Notes: generated by a model not told the origin, from the sequence alone. DNA of 64,000 bases from Batillaria attramentaria (GCA_018292915.2 JACVVK020000226.1:175001-239000); one strand, 5' to 3'; shown: positions 11,975-23,666, counted from the first letter of the stretch. Program-made: numbers and translations.

Positions 11975-12348
11975 CACGGACACGTTGGTCTCACAGGAAG
12001 AAAAGGCACACCCGAAAAAGCCACGTTTGACAGCCATAGAGAGAGAGAGAGAGAGCCGTTGGAATGGTCCAACAGGGAGCCTCACACGCCGCCGTCACCA
12101 GAATGTTCAATTGCGCACGCATAACAGTCACCAGGTTGATGCAGCGATTACGTCAAACAGGTTCGACAACAGACAGGCCGCGAAGAGGAAGACCACTAGT
12201 GACCACGCCCGCTGAAGACCGTCACATCCGGGTATTACACCTGCGGAATCGCACCATCACAGCAACGGAAACGGCAGCAACAGCACTGGGACACAGGATC
12301 AGTCGACAGACCGTGTACAGGAGACTGCGCCAACATCGTCTGATGTGA
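11975..12348 (+). pseudogene. Tc1/mariner-like transposase, N-terminal fragment
   Basis: The frame from 12064 to the stop at 12346-12348 encodes a Tc1-type DNA-binding region. It has a helix-turn-helix (GASHAAVTRMFNCARITVTR), the linker TGSTTDRPRRGRP, then TTPAEDRHIRVLHLRNR and a second helix-turn-helix (ISRQTVYRRLRQH). The first residues (KPRLTAIERERE, from about 12015) lie in another frame; the switch falls in the (GA)n stretch near 12036-12055, so a frameshift is likely. The protein stops where the family would continue into the DDE catalytic domain, which is absent. It is therefore a dead fragment. TIRs were not located. Confidence 0.8.
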
Positions 12349-13710
12349 CATTTTCCCCTATATGCTCTTGGGACTGTTTTCATGAAATGTTCATTTCGTT
12401 TCACCCCATCCATCTTTACATTCTTGTCCTGATGATTGTGCAGGATTGATTCAATTGATTTTTGGTACACATCCTGTTGAAAGGTCTCTCAAATGAAATA
12501 TACCACTCTGAAATTTCTGTATTGTTCTGCTTTTATTGTATGTCCTTGCCAATCCTTGGTATCGTTTCTTTTGGACACTAGTTTATATTTATATATATGG
12601 GGCACCACCACTACCAGCAACAGCAAGAAGTCATTTCTGTACGCGTTGTTCTATTGAACCCTATGGAACGTTTAGCATTAACCCAAGATCGGTCTGTCAC
12701 AAAATTTACAACGTATGGCTTTTAAATTTTGTCGTGCCAGTTTCAGTATAGTATATCCCCATGCTGCGAAAAGCACAGTTTGAAGGACGCGCGGGTATAG
12801 GGCTGGTTGATCTCATTATTCCGAACAGGATATCATTCCTCCACAGCCCCCCACCCCCAGACCCCACCCTCCACCTCCACCCCAAGACAACCCATCTCCA
12901 TCTGCCAACCTTGAGCACACGTTATTTTATACGTGCGGACCTGATTTCCATCTTGTTGACGACCGTTAGAGGAGACAGCCACTCATGTCTGATTCAGGAT
13001 CTGAAACTGATCTGACCGGATTCGGGAAAAAATTCATCAAAACTATAGCTGCTCACTAGTGGGTCTTTCCCACGGCCGTTCGCTGACCTAACTTCATCCA
13101 GAGGTCGGTTCCGTGTTTTTCAGAATGCGTGTATAGGGTTGTCGGGAACATTGTACACGTGCACGGTGTGGAACATGTTGGGTGTCACGCGCTGAAAAAT
13201 AAGCCATTCCAGCCGGTCAAAGAACACAAGTGCACGGGGCTTTAAAATGCTTATATATTCCGTATTAGCCTGAGGCACAATAGTCACCCCTAAAAATGCT
13301 TCGATCTAGAAAGAAAAACTGCCATGCACAGAACATTCAAGGGCACACATATCAGACAAGTTTTTTTTTTTTTCAATGAATGTCTCCTTTCCGCTCAGGC
13401 CTCACTGGGGTAATGCAAGTCTACTTTCTGTTCAGGCCAGACAGGCAGTTCACTTAAATCTACTCAGGTCACTTGTGCCCGACCTGTGCGCAAAACGTCC
13501 CAGCGTCAATGGCAGCTTGCCTCTTGTTGCGGCCCCCTGGCATGCACCTTGCCCTACAAAATACTAAAATCACGCTCTTTCACGACAACAAAAATCACTG
13601 CAAACTAGCTCACACGCCAAACTGGTTTCTTGAAATAAGCACTGCACATGACCCCACGCTCAACTTGTGGTTCGGTAGTGAGTTCTGTCACGGGCCAAAT
13701 AATTATTTGC
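12349..13710. other. Unassigned non-coding sequence
   Basis: Contains a pyrimidine- and C-rich stretch at 12845-12900 and a T run at 13362-13373. No supported gene. Part of 12349-12550 may be the 3' remainder of the Tc1-like element, but no terminal repeat was found. Confidence 0.45.
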
Positions 13711-13812
13711 GATGGTCTTTTTCTCGTTGAAAACGTCTATGATATCACCAATACGTGGTGGAAAAGGACGTTATACCCTGAACACCCACCCAATCGACTT
13801 ACTTACTTACGT
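13711..13812 (+). mobile_element. SINE family B, 3' half relic
   Basis: Diverged copy of the SINE B tail. It contains GATATCACC, then GTGGTGGAAAAGGACGTTAT, then AACACCCACCC, and is followed by (CTTA)n. The tRNA head is missing. Confidence 0.7.
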
Positions 13813-14043
13813 AATTAAGTATTGTAACGTGCTTATTTACTTATACTTACGTATACGGAAGGTGTGGGGCCACTTTGGACACGTCTGAGATCAGAAGGTC
13901 GATGATTTGACTGAATCCTGAAACGGTCGAAATTCGTGCAGAGCTGTTTCTTTTCAAGTGCCCCCCGTTTTAGTAATCACCTCCTGATGCAGAAGCCACC
14001 AAACACTCTTACTGACTGACTGACTTACTTACTTACTTCAAAT

Positions 14044-14420
14044 GGGGCAGTCGGTGGTCTAGTGGATTTAAGAGACTTGTCACCAGTGCGCTCTAGAGGT
14101 CAGGCGCTCAAGTCCCACTCGGGGCAAAGAATTTTTCCTTCTCGTATGTGGCACCGTTCATTCGGGCCGATCGTCGGGGGTTCTCTCCGGGTACTCCGGC
14201 TTCCTCCCACTCTGCTTTGGAAATATTCAGCCCACCAAATTTGAAAAATAAATGCAATTCTAAATTCCGAAATTTAAAATAGCTGAACTGAACTGACCCT
14301 TCGCACCACGTGATTGTAATGTGTTTATGTCCAGTGTGTGAGAGAATGCGTGTGATTCACGTGAGCGTGCTTGTTGGGTTCAGTTCGCGGCGCTTTGATT
14401 AATAACATTATTAATAATAA
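14044..14420 (+). mobile_element. tRNA-derived SINE, family C, copy 1
   Basis: The head has box A in GTCGGTGGTCTAGTGG and a diverged box B region in GGTCAGGCGCTCAAGTCCC. It is followed by CACTCGGGGCAAAGAATTTT, a GTACTCCGGCTTCCTCCC body and a tail containing TTGGGTTCAGTTCGCGGCGC. The 3' end is joined to a SINE B tail fragment. A second full copy lies at 15593-16004. Confidence 0.8.
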
Positions 14421-14515
14421 CTTGACTGGCCTTTTTTCTCGTTGCCTCATCTTTGATATCACCCTTTCGTGGTGGAAAAGGACGTCACACTGCCAAACAC
14501 ACCCTCCCATCTCAC
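14421..14515 (+). mobile_element. SINE family B, 3' half relic
   Basis: Contains CTTTGATATCACCCTTTCGT and GTGGTGGAAAAGGACGTCAC, then AACACACCC, a diverged SINE B tail with no head. It directly abuts the SINE C copy. Confidence 0.7.
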
Positions 14516-15489
14516 TAATAACTATTTGCTGTAACTGTTCTCTGTTTCAGCAAGCTCCATTGTTGCGTCACTTCCTGTTTGTTTCCTGGCGCCGCTCGTG
14601 AGCGCCGCTGCGTACAGAGCCTAACTCTTGGCCTCCGCTCGTCCACAGATGATACGAAATGATGTTTATTAGAGCTGCTAATAGCATTAGGACACTTGAA
14701 CAAAACAAAACAAAACAAAGCAAAACAAATTAAAAGAAAACGAGACAGAAAAAAAGATCCGTCCATTCCCTGTGGGTTCTGTTTGAATTTTGCATGACAT
14801 ATCAATTCAGTTTACATATCAGTTAAGACGCTAGCAGACTTGATCTGTGAAAGAGTTCTTTACCCTTGTCGCTGGTTGTGCCTCTTGCGTGTGTCGATTT
14901 ATATCGTGGCTACTCTCTCTCTCTCTCTCTCTCGCACCAAGCAGTGTAAACAAAGAGCTAATGATGGCAACCTGTGCTTCCTTACATTCCTGGTAAACCT
15001 TTAGCTAAGTGTAGTTTTTCCAGTGTGATAATCTTGAAACAAAAACACCCAAATTCCAGGTACTCATTCATTGGATTTTATATGCAAAACTAACAAAACA
15101 CTAAGTTCACACAGATGATTGATCACCAGTAAAGACATTTTACGACACGCAATCTGTATTTTGTATTGTACACAGGATAGGATCCCTGAAGCGTACTGCC
15201 AAAAATCGCCGTACTGACAGGCTCAAATAATTATGCGGGTGGGTGGGTGTTTGGGGGTTTAACGTCCTTTCAAATAATTATGCACACAAAAGGTTATTTT
15301 ATTTATTCATATCTTGACACCAGTTAGTAACGGTGAAATAATGAGATCAGACCAGATCAGACGTGCATCTAAGTTTTCTGGGAAACGTTTCATAAAATTG
15401 TAATGAAATACGTCGAGATATTGACTATTAAAATTTATTGATTGTTTCAATTAAAGTATCATAAGTTTTGAAAATTGTTGTAAAAACCT
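14516..15489. other. Unassigned sequence with a small SINE B tail relic
   Basis: (CT)n at 14914-14932. An antisense scrap of SINE B tail (GGGTTTAACGTCC) at about 15238-15270. The rest is AT-rich with no recognised feature. Confidence 0.5.
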
Positions 15490-15592
15490 TTAACCTTCGC
15501 ACGACGTCGCTATTTACTACACACGAAGGACATCGTGGGGCCGTGCGGACCCACACTTCTCACAGAGGGAAAAAATGTGCATACCCTTCCGA

Positions 15593-15972
15593 AGGGGCGG
15601 TCGGTGGTCTAGTGGTTAAGAGACCTGTCACCAATGCGAGAGGTCAGGGGTTCGAGTCCCACTCGGGGCAAAGAATTTTTCCTTCTCGTATGTGGCACCG
15701 TTCATTCGGGCCGATCGTCGGGGGTTCTCTCCGGGTACTCCGGCTTCCTCCCCCTCTGCTTTGGAAATGTTCAGCCCACCAAATTTGAAAAATAAATGCA
15801 ATTCTAAATTCCGAAATTTAAATAGCTGAGCTGACCCTTCGCACCACGTGATTGTAATGTGTTTATGTCAAGTGTGTGAGAGAATGTGTGTGATTCACGT
15901 GAGCGTGCGTGTTGGGTTCAGTTCGCGGCGCTTTGAGCCGATTCAGGAAATTGGGTAAAGCGCCTGTACAAT

Positions 15973-16004
<32 letters not shown>
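15593..16004 (+). mobile_element. tRNA-derived SINE, family C, copy 2
   Basis: Full-length copy. The head contains GGTGGTCTAGTGGTTAAGAG and box B GGGGTTCGAGTCCC. The body matches 14044-14420, and the 3' end finishes in (ATT)n at 15978-16003. The length is about 410 bp. It sits between 64-bp units of the surrounding TTAA element, so it inserted later. Confidence 0.85.
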
Positions 16005-16266
16005 AGACGTCGTGGGGCCGTGCGGACCCATACTTCTCAAAGAAGGAAAAACGTGCATATCCTTCCGAGGACGTCGTGGGGCCGTGCGGACCCATACTGT
16101 AAAAATAGTAGTGGAGAAAGGTAGTTTACAGTAATGACGGTCTGTTTGTAAAGGGGGGAGGGGGAGGGGTGGTAATGGGCAAATGTCAAAATTTGTAACA
16201 GAGTAGAATTGTTGTTCAAACCAAAACATTCATCTGGGCGAGGAAGGGTCTCCATCCCGGAGACCT

Positions 16267-19200
16267 ATGACACATTGCAGTGAAAGCCGAAAGGAAGCTG
16301 CAAGGCCGACCCCCTTTCTAACACCCAGGACAACAACGAGAGTAGCCACATGGAACATCAGGACAATGTATGAAGTAGGAAGGACCATACAAGTAGCAAG
16401 AGAGATGAAGAACTACAAGACTGGAGTACTGGGACTGAGTGAGACAAGGTGGCTACAGACAGGAGAGCTGAGATTTTCATCGGGAGAGCAATTGCTGTAC
16501 TCTGGACACACAGAGGATGGAGCCCCCCCCACACTGAGGGCGTGGCCCTGATGCTGGCACCGGAAACACAGCGGGCACTAATCGGCTGGGAGTCTGTTAA
16601 CTCCCGCATCATCACAGCCAAATTCATCACCAAGAAAAAAGAATCAAGTTGAACATCATCCGGTGCTACGCTCCCACCAATGATGTGGAAGAGGAGAAAA
16701 AAGATGACTTCTACCAACAACTGCAGATAGTGATAGAGGAGGAGCCAAGGACATGACCATACTGATGGGAGACTTCAACGCCAAGATCGGATCAGACAAC
16801 ACAGGCTACGAGGACACCATGGGAACACACGGACTGGGACAGATGAACGAAGATGGTGAGCGCTTTGCAGACTTTTGTGCCCTGAACCAGCTAGTGATAG
16901 GAGGCAGCATCTTCCCACACAAGCGCATCCACAAGGCCACATGGAGATCGCCGGACCATGTCACGGAGAACCAGATTGATCACATCTGCATCAGCCGGAA
17001 GTTCAGGAGATCGTGGCGAGATGTGCGCGTGATGAGGGGTGCCGATGTATCATCAGACCACCACCTTCTTGCAACAACATTGAGTCTTCGGCTTAAGAGA
17101 CACACCAACGTCAACAACACACGGACCAGGTACAACGTTGGACTACTCAGGACCACAGACACACAAGCAGCATTCCGGATCAGCCTTTCCAACAGGTTCC
17201 AGCCACTGCAAGACCTGATAGAAGACAGTGGATGGATATCGAGACACAGTGGGAACACAGCAAGAAACTCTGGCACGACAATGAGTAGAGGTCCTGAGAA
17301 AGCGAAGACCCAACACAAGGAATGGATCTCTGCTGATACCACCCAGAACCTGGAAGTTAGGAAAGAGAAGAAGACTGCACTGAACACGAGCCGAACAAAA
17401 AGAGCTAAGGCAAAGGCACAAGAGGAATACACAGCAGCTGACAGAGAAGTGAAGAGGAGCACCAGGAAGGACAAGAGGGACTACATCGACAATCTGGCCA
17501 GTCAAGCAGAGGAAGCAGCCCGAAAAGGGAATCTAAAAGACCTGTACCAGGTGACCAAGAAGCTCGCGGGCAAATTTCAGCAGACAGACAAACCAGTGAA
17601 GGACAAGAACGGGCACCCACTGACAACAACTGAGGACTGAACAGCTGAAGCAATGGGCAAAACACTTCAGGGAGCTGTTAAATCGCCCCATCCCTGAAAC
17701 ACCACCAGACATCCCACCAGCAGAGACAGAACTACCCATCAACTGCGACAAGCCCTCTAAGGCGGAGATCAGGAAAGCCATCATGACACTGAGAAATGGG
17801 AAAGCTGCAGGGCCGGATGAGATACCAGCAGAAGCCATCAAAGCAGACACAGAGACAGCCGTCAACATGCTGCACAGCCTATTCAGCAAGATTTGGGAGA
17901 AGGAAGAGGTGCCTGCCCAGTGGAAAGAAGGGATCATCATCAAGCTGCCAAAGAAAGGGGACCTCATGGACTGCAGCAACTACCGAGGGATCATGCTCCT
18001 GTCAGTGCCAGGCAAGGTTCTCAACAGAATTCTACTGGAGAGGATGAGGGAGGCAGTCGACCCCCATGCTCCGAGACCAGCAGGCGGGCTTTCGCAGGAA
18101 CAGGTCCTGCGCTGACCAGATCGCCAGCCTACGCATCATTGTTGAGCAGTCACTGGAGTGGAACTCCCCCCTCTACATCAACTTCATAGACTATGAGAAG
18201 GCTTTCGACAGTGTAGACAGAGAGGCGCTGTGGAAGCTGCTAAGGCACTATGAAGTTCCCGGGAAGATCATCTCCCTGATCCGGTGCACATACCAAGACA
18301 TGAGCTGCAGGATTGCCCATGCCGGCCAGTCGTCAGAAAGCTTCGAGGTGAAGACCGGAGTCCGCCAGGGATGCCTGTTGTCCCCGTTCCTCTTCCCCCT
18401 GGTCATCGACTGATCATGAAGACCACTACAGCAGGCAGGAAAAACGGGATACAATGGACACTCTGGACGCAGCTTGATGACCTCGACTTTGCGGACGACC
18501 TGCCGCTCCTGTCTCACAGCCACAGCCAGCTGGAGGCCAAGACTACGTGCCTGGAAGCCACATCAGCCGAAACAGGGCTCAAGATCAACAGGAGGAAAAC
18601 TGAGCTGATGAAGATCAACACCACTGCCAACACACCAGTCACAGTCGACGGAGAGCCCATCAGGGAGGTAGAGTCCTTTGTCTACCTGGGGAGTGTGGTT
18701 GATGGACAGGGAGGCACAGACCGAGACGTCACAGCCAGAATCGGCAAGGCAAGAGCAGCAATGGTCATGCTGAAGAACGTCTGGGCATCCAAAGTTGTCA
18801 GCATAAGAACCAAACTTCGCATCTTCAACTCCAACGTGAAGTCAGTTCTGCTCTATGGATGCGAAACATGGAGGACAACGAAGACGATGCAGCAGAAGAT
18901 CCAGACATTTCTCAACACCTGTCTGAGGCGCATCTTCAACATCCGATGGCCAGAGAAGATCCGGAATGAAGAGCTGTGGGAGCGAGCGGGGCAGGAACCA
19001 GTGGCCAAGCAGATCCTGCGGAGGAAGTGGGGCTGGATTGGACACACCCTCAGGAAGCCAGCATCCAGCACCACACGCCAAGCCCTGACATGGAACCCGC
19101 AGGGGAAAAGGAAGAGAGGCCGGCCTCGCAACAGCTGGAGGCGGGACACTGAGGCAGAGCTATATAAGGAGGGGACCAACTGGACCGGAGTGGCAAGAGT

Positions 19201-19283
19201 AGCCCAGAACAGAGTGCGATGGCGAAGGGTTGTCGATGGCCTATGCTCCACTTGGAGCCAGGGGCTCTAAATAACTAACTACC
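16267..19283 (+). pseudogene. RTE-like non-LTR retrotransposon, near full-length, frameshifted
   Basis: Encodes an apurinic-type endonuclease followed by reverse transcriptase, the machinery for target-primed retrotransposition. Endonuclease landmarks are ATWNIRTMYEVG (about 16344), LGLSETRW, MGDFNAKIG (about 16765) and SSDHHLL (about 17050). Reverse-transcriptase landmarks are AAGPDEIPAEAIK (about 17808), INFIDYEKAFDS (about 18178), GVRQGCLLSP (about 18359) and the catalytic FADD (about 18492), with GLKINRRKTELM after it. The C-terminus contains LLYGCETWRTT and GWIGHTLRKP and ends at 19270. The reading frame is broken about six times, near 16526 (C run), 16638 (A run), 16744, 17636, 18065 and 18411 (a lost G turns a Trp codon into TGA). 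The copy cannot be active. The clade is judged from sequence style alone; RTE/BovB-like is the best guess. Confidence 0.88.
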
Positions 19284-19582
19284 CGGGCTTGCCCAGAGAG
19301 CTCTATACACGGCTTTCCTGTTCTCGCCCAAGTGCAAAAGAATGTGCTGCAGGCCTGGTGGTACACTGGCACTTCGTGCAGAGAAATGGACCATGTGAAA
19401 TTGTTGATAAACAAAGCCAAGGCTTACAGAAAGAACGCACGGTTTATTGAGTGCACATGATACAGAACAACAGGATATGGGAGAAAAACCTACCCGTGTT
19501 CAGCAAATTCATAGCTCAAGACCTCCATGATGGAAAAGATGCGAGCACTCCACTTCCTGTACTTAGTCTCACTATGACAATG
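19284..19582. other. Unassigned internal part of the TTAA element
   Basis: Lies between the LINE 3' end and the inverted 64-bp units. A short open stretch exists in the plus frames (for example VVHWHFVQRNGPCEIV), but no family is recognised. It could be a scrap of the host element's original coding region. Confidence 0.35.
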
Positions 19583-20215
19583 TGGGTCCGCACGGCCCCA
19601 CGACATCCTCGGAAGGATATGCACGTTTTTTCTTCTTTGAGAAGTATGGGTTCGCACGGCCCCGCGATGTCTTCCATAGGTACAAAAACTTTGACTTTTA
19701 TTTATTTATTTACTTCTCGCTTAAATTTAATGATCTTTTAGGACATAACAGTTTTTCAGGTGCCTGAGGCATTTTTAAAAGCTCATTAAAAAATTCCATC
19801 TAGTTTAAGAGATATTTGCAGTTAAACACCGTTCTGGGGCCACACGGACCCACGACAGCTGGCGAAGGTTAAAGAGATCGGGCGAGTCAGTTACCATAAA
19901 ACATGAATAACAAAGCATTTGGGGTTTGATATTGTGTAATATAGCACACGAAAAGCAACTGGAAAATATGCTGAATAGTGGGAGGATTACCTGTTGTTAG
20001 TGTTAGGATGGTGGGGTTCGTCTGACAGCTACGTTCGCTCGCTGGTGCGGGAGTCTTTTTCTTATGAATCTCATTTTGATCAACTACCGAATGTTGTTTG
20101 GTAATACTGTACTGACAGGATTGTTGTGATTTGTGGTTTTTATCACTATGCATTATTACAACTTTGCTTTTCCTTTCCGTAAAAAATAAAACTGTCGCAT
20201 TCAGAAAATATCTCG

Positions 20216-20217
<2 letters not shown>

Positions 20218-20278
<61 letters not shown>

Positions 20279-20299
20279 TCAGTGGAGAGAGAGAGAGAG
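20218..20299. repeat. (GT)n-(GA)n microsatellite
   Basis: (GT)n at 20218-20241, (GA)n to 20275, and a second short (GA)n at 20284-20299. Confidence 0.95.
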
Positions 20300-20585
20300 C
20301 GCCACAGAACGAAAATATGTGCTTTTTTATGTTGTTTCCATAGTAATGGAAACAACATCATAGGACGGGCTACATTTTCCACGTTCATGGGCAAGCATCT
20401 GTGGTACAAACGCACGTCACTGCCGATCTCCCGCAGAGACGATTTTGCAAGTGTAACTCTGACAATGACGTAAGAAAACATGCGTCATCGATGCTGACAT
20501 GTACGGTCCGCCGAACGCGCTTCTCCTCCTCAGTGAGTGCCGTCTGTGCGTGCGTGTGTGCGGCTGTGTGTGTGAATTGTGTCCA

Positions 20586-21195
20586 GGCCCGTTTCTTCGA
20601 AAATACTCAACCGAATGGCTTCAAATTTGGGGTATCCAAATAAATCAAAATGTTACATTAGACGATTTAAGCGTGTGATGATTGCTTAAGTGATTTGGGA
20701 GTTATCGCCCTTTTGAGACAAGTTGGTTGTCGTTCGTGTACAGGCGTAATATTTATTTAAATCACTCAATTTTTTGGCAGTAGATAGCTTGAATACGGAC
20801 TCTGAACAGAGTCACTACTAGAAAATGGTCGCTCTTATAGTTTTCATGTAAACCGAGCCTGAGTTGACATTGCATGTGAACCCAGTTCAGATGGCTATTT
20901 CTCCGAAAATACTGAACCGATCGATTTCAAATTTGGGGTTTCTAAATGAATCAAGATTGTTGAATAGAAGGCCCGATCCAGGTACGATTGCACACATGAT
21001 TTGCGAGTTATCGCCCTTTTCAGAAAAAGTGGCTTTCTGGCGTTTAAATGCGTAATATTTACCTAAACCACTCCATTTTTTGGACATAGATAGCGTGAAT
21101 ACGGACTCTCAACTAAGTGAATTTTGGAGGTTGTCGCTTTTATACTTTTGGCGTAAGCCGTACCTGATGAAAGTGCTGGTGAACACACTTTAAAT
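20586..21195. repeat. Two imperfect tandem units of about 307 bp
   Basis: Unit 1 (from about 20590) and unit 2 (from about 20897) share, in order, TCGAAAATACT/CCGAAAATACT, TTCAAATTTGGGGT, GAGTTATCGCCCTTTT, GCGTAATATTTA, TAGATAGC and GAATACGGACTCT. Divergence is substantial, so the duplication is old. No coding potential was recognised. Confidence 0.8.
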
Positions 21196-21359
21196 CTCAA
21201 AATCGCTCCTACTATACATAGATAATGAGCCTGGGGTGCCATAAAAAATATACAAAAAAATTAGAAAAATTCACTGCAGCCGTTATCGTCAGTTGACCCG
21301 AAAATTTGTACTCACAGCACATTTCCTCTACAAGCCACACGCCTCACAAACATCGAAGA

Positions 21360-21775
21360 AGAGACGCACGCGCACTGACGTAAAGTAAGTGCGTCATGTT
21401 TGATTGACGTGATGCTGTTTTTTCTTGGGGGTGTCTCGCCACTTCCGAATTCCGACTCTGTTTGGAGACGTGGTGTATTTTACTTCTACTATGTCGCCAT
21501 CTTCGTGCAATCGCAGAGAAGACACGGGATATAACAGAATACAACTCCAATACTTTATGAACAGAATATGCACGAAGAACAAATTCATGAAAGAAGAAGA
21601 ACCCAGAACGCTGTGCAGGGCTGCTTACGTACTGAACAGGTCAGATCCATCGCAGAAAAGGCACGCGCGCACTGACGCAAAAGGCAGTATCAGCGTCATT
21701 TTTCCGACGTCATGTTTGATTGACGTGATACTGGCATTTCTTGGGGATGTGTCGCCACTTTTTGGACGTTCTCTA
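21360..21775. repeat. Second diverged tandem pair (about 300-315-bp offset)
   Basis: GCGCACTGACG (21370 and 21668), CATGTTTGATTGACGTGAT (21395 and 21712) and TGTCGCCACTT (about 21431 and 21749) repeat in the same order. The spacing differs a little because the second unit has a small insertion. Confidence 0.7.
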
Positions 21776-21909
21776 TGTGTAGACGGGGATAGCGGGAGTT
21801 TCATTGATGTAGTGTGCTTTGTTTTTCCCACTGACTCTCACTCAATAGCATAGTAGAGTGAGAGAACACCACATAGGTCTCAATGGAGCACAAACGCGGC
21901 TCGCGCGAG

Positions 21910-21993
21910 TCTGTGTGTGTGTGTGTGCGTGTGCGCGTGCGTGCGTGCGCGTGCGTGCGTGCGTGTGAGTGTGTGCGCGCGCGCGTGTGTATG
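21910..21993. repeat. (GT)n-(GC)n purine-pyrimidine tract
   Basis: Alternating GT, GC and GTGC dinucleotides, a sequence type able to adopt Z-DNA. It is simple sequence with no gene. Confidence 0.8.
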
Positions 21994-22034
21994 TCTGAAA
22001 ACGTTCGCCGCGCAGACTTGTCAAACATATTGGG

Positions 22035-22142
22035 TCGGGTGGGTGGGTGGGTGTTTGGGGGTTTAACGTCCTTTTCCACCACATAGGGTGATATCAAAGA
22101 CGGAGCAACGATGAAAAAGCCAGCACAAATACTTGGCCCAAG
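22035..22142 (-). mobile_element. SINE family B, 3' half only
   Basis: Antisense SINE B tail. On the minus strand it reads from just after box B (CGGCTTGGGCC) through CTTTGATATCACCCTATGTG to AAAGGACGTTAAACCCCCAA and (CACC)n. It begins exactly where element E copy 2 ends. It complements the head-only copy at 10568-10636. Confidence 0.85.
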
Positions 22143-22536
22143 CCGGTGTACCAGGCCAGAATCTACCCCGTCCAGAATCTACCCCGCAGGAACTGGCCTA
22201 GGCCCAAATCTACCCGGGTAGAAACTGGACTAGGCCAGAAGCTACACCGGGTTTAAACTGGCCTGGGCAAGTTCCTATCCCCCCTGGCCCAGAATCTACT
22301 CCCTCCTGTTCTAGGCCAGTTTCTCTCCCCCTGGCCCCGAATGAAATAACATCAGATTGACTATGCGTTTCTTTGTTTGAACAGTATATATGTCTTTGAT
22401 TACACTTTGAAATAATAATATTGTCTCTAAAAATGGTTCATGTAAGTTTTGTTCATGCTAGTACAAGAGCATATAAATGAATTATTGCTTTGTCAAAATT
22501 ATGTTTTAATGTACGTGTGCACACACACACGGCACA

Positions 22537-22579
<43 letters not shown>

Positions 22580-23666
22580 GACAGAGATAGATAGAGATGT
22601 TAATTAAAATTAATTTTAATGCAAACAGTATAACATCAGAGCAATCTGCATAAAAAATTGAGTAACTTGAGTTGCAGATGAAAGCACGTGTTAACTAATA
22701 ATAATAATAATAATTTATTTATTTATTTATTTATTTATTTAGCGCTGTAATCTACTTATAAGGCAGTTCTAAGCGCTAAAAGTACAGGTAAAAGTACAGA
22801 TAAGAGTCAAGGTTCAGGGCCAGGGCAACTGCATGTATGGTACTTTATAAGGAGATGGAGAAAGACGGAGGCAGGTTAGACGGTGCTTTGAGATGAAAAC
22901 AGGTAGTTTTTAAGATTTGATTTGAAGGTTTCGAGGGAGGATGACTGGCGGAGCGAAAGAGGCAGAGAATTATTCATTTATATGCTCTTGTACTAGCATG
23001 AACAAAACTTACATGAACCATTTTTAGAGACAATATTATTATTACAAAGTGTAATCAAAGACATATATACTGTTCAAACAAAGAAACGCATAGCCAGGTA
23101 GTTTTTAAGATTTGATTTGAAGGTTTCTCCTACGCTGGTCCAAAAGCCTGGAGGCAGAGAATTCCAGGCTTTTGGACCAGCGTAGGAGAAGGCTCGACAG
23201 TCAACAGAAGAAAGTTCAGTACGTGGGATTCTGAATATCAGAGCATCGATACGATAAATATTGTGGTCTATAAAACAGACATACCAGCGATTTAATTAAA
23301 ACGAAACTTTATGACAAGGTTATGCACCGCTGAGAACGACGTTGAAGTGATCTGATCTGTTTTCCAGATAAATGGCAGTGTCAGTTTTCTGTCAGAGGGA
23401 AAAGCTTGCGGGGTAGCGCAACCAGCGCATTTCCTCAGTACAACCAGTTCGACTCAGTAGTAGTCACTGTAGCAACTGGTGTAGTGAAATTGTGAAATTA
23501 GTTCAGTACAACGAATTCGAATTTAGCTCAGACCAGGGGGGTAGATTCCGGGCCAGGGGGGTAGAAACTGGCCTAGGCCAGAAACTACCCGGGTTTAAAC
23601 TGGCCTAGTCCAGTTTCTACCCGGGTAGATTCGGGGCCAGGGGTAGATTCTGGCCTGTTACACCGG
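22143..23666 (-). mobile_element. Element E, copy 2 (inverted)
   Basis: Inverted homologue of 10637-11874. Both termini are visible: left CCGGTGTACCAGGCCAGAAT and the reverse complement of the right end CCGGTGTAACAGGCCAGAAT, nearly identical over 20 bp. Subterminal GGCCTAGGCCAG and ACCCGGGTAG words recur. The interior carries the antisense LINE 3' end, (CA)n and a secondary fold-back duplication (22975-23190). No transposase was found. Confidence 0.7.
22975..23190. repeat. Fold-back duplication inside element E copy 2
   Basis: 22975-23097 is the reverse complement of about 22355-22480 of the same element. Immediately after it, arms of 26 bp at about 23129-23154 and 23165-23190 form a hairpin around a 10-bp spacer; the arm starts CTCCTACGCTGGTCCAAAAG. 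Element copy 1 has neither. Confidence 0.75.

Larger units (their letters stand above)
15490..19872. mobile_element. TTAA-flanked (piggyBac-like) element carrying nested SINE and LINE
   Basis: TTAA at 15490-15493 and 19869-19872 bracket ends that begin CCTTCGC on both strands. Beyond the first seven bases both ends carry GTCGTGGG..CCGTG..GG words. An approximately 64-bp unit containing GTCGTGGGGCCGTGCGGACC recurs at 15528, 16008 and 16072, and inverted at 19583-19675 and 19835-19860. TTAA targets and CCTT-starting termini are typical of piggyBac-type elements. SINE C (15593-16004) and an RTE-like LINE (16267-19270) have inserted inside. No intact transposase was recognised. Confidence 0.5.
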
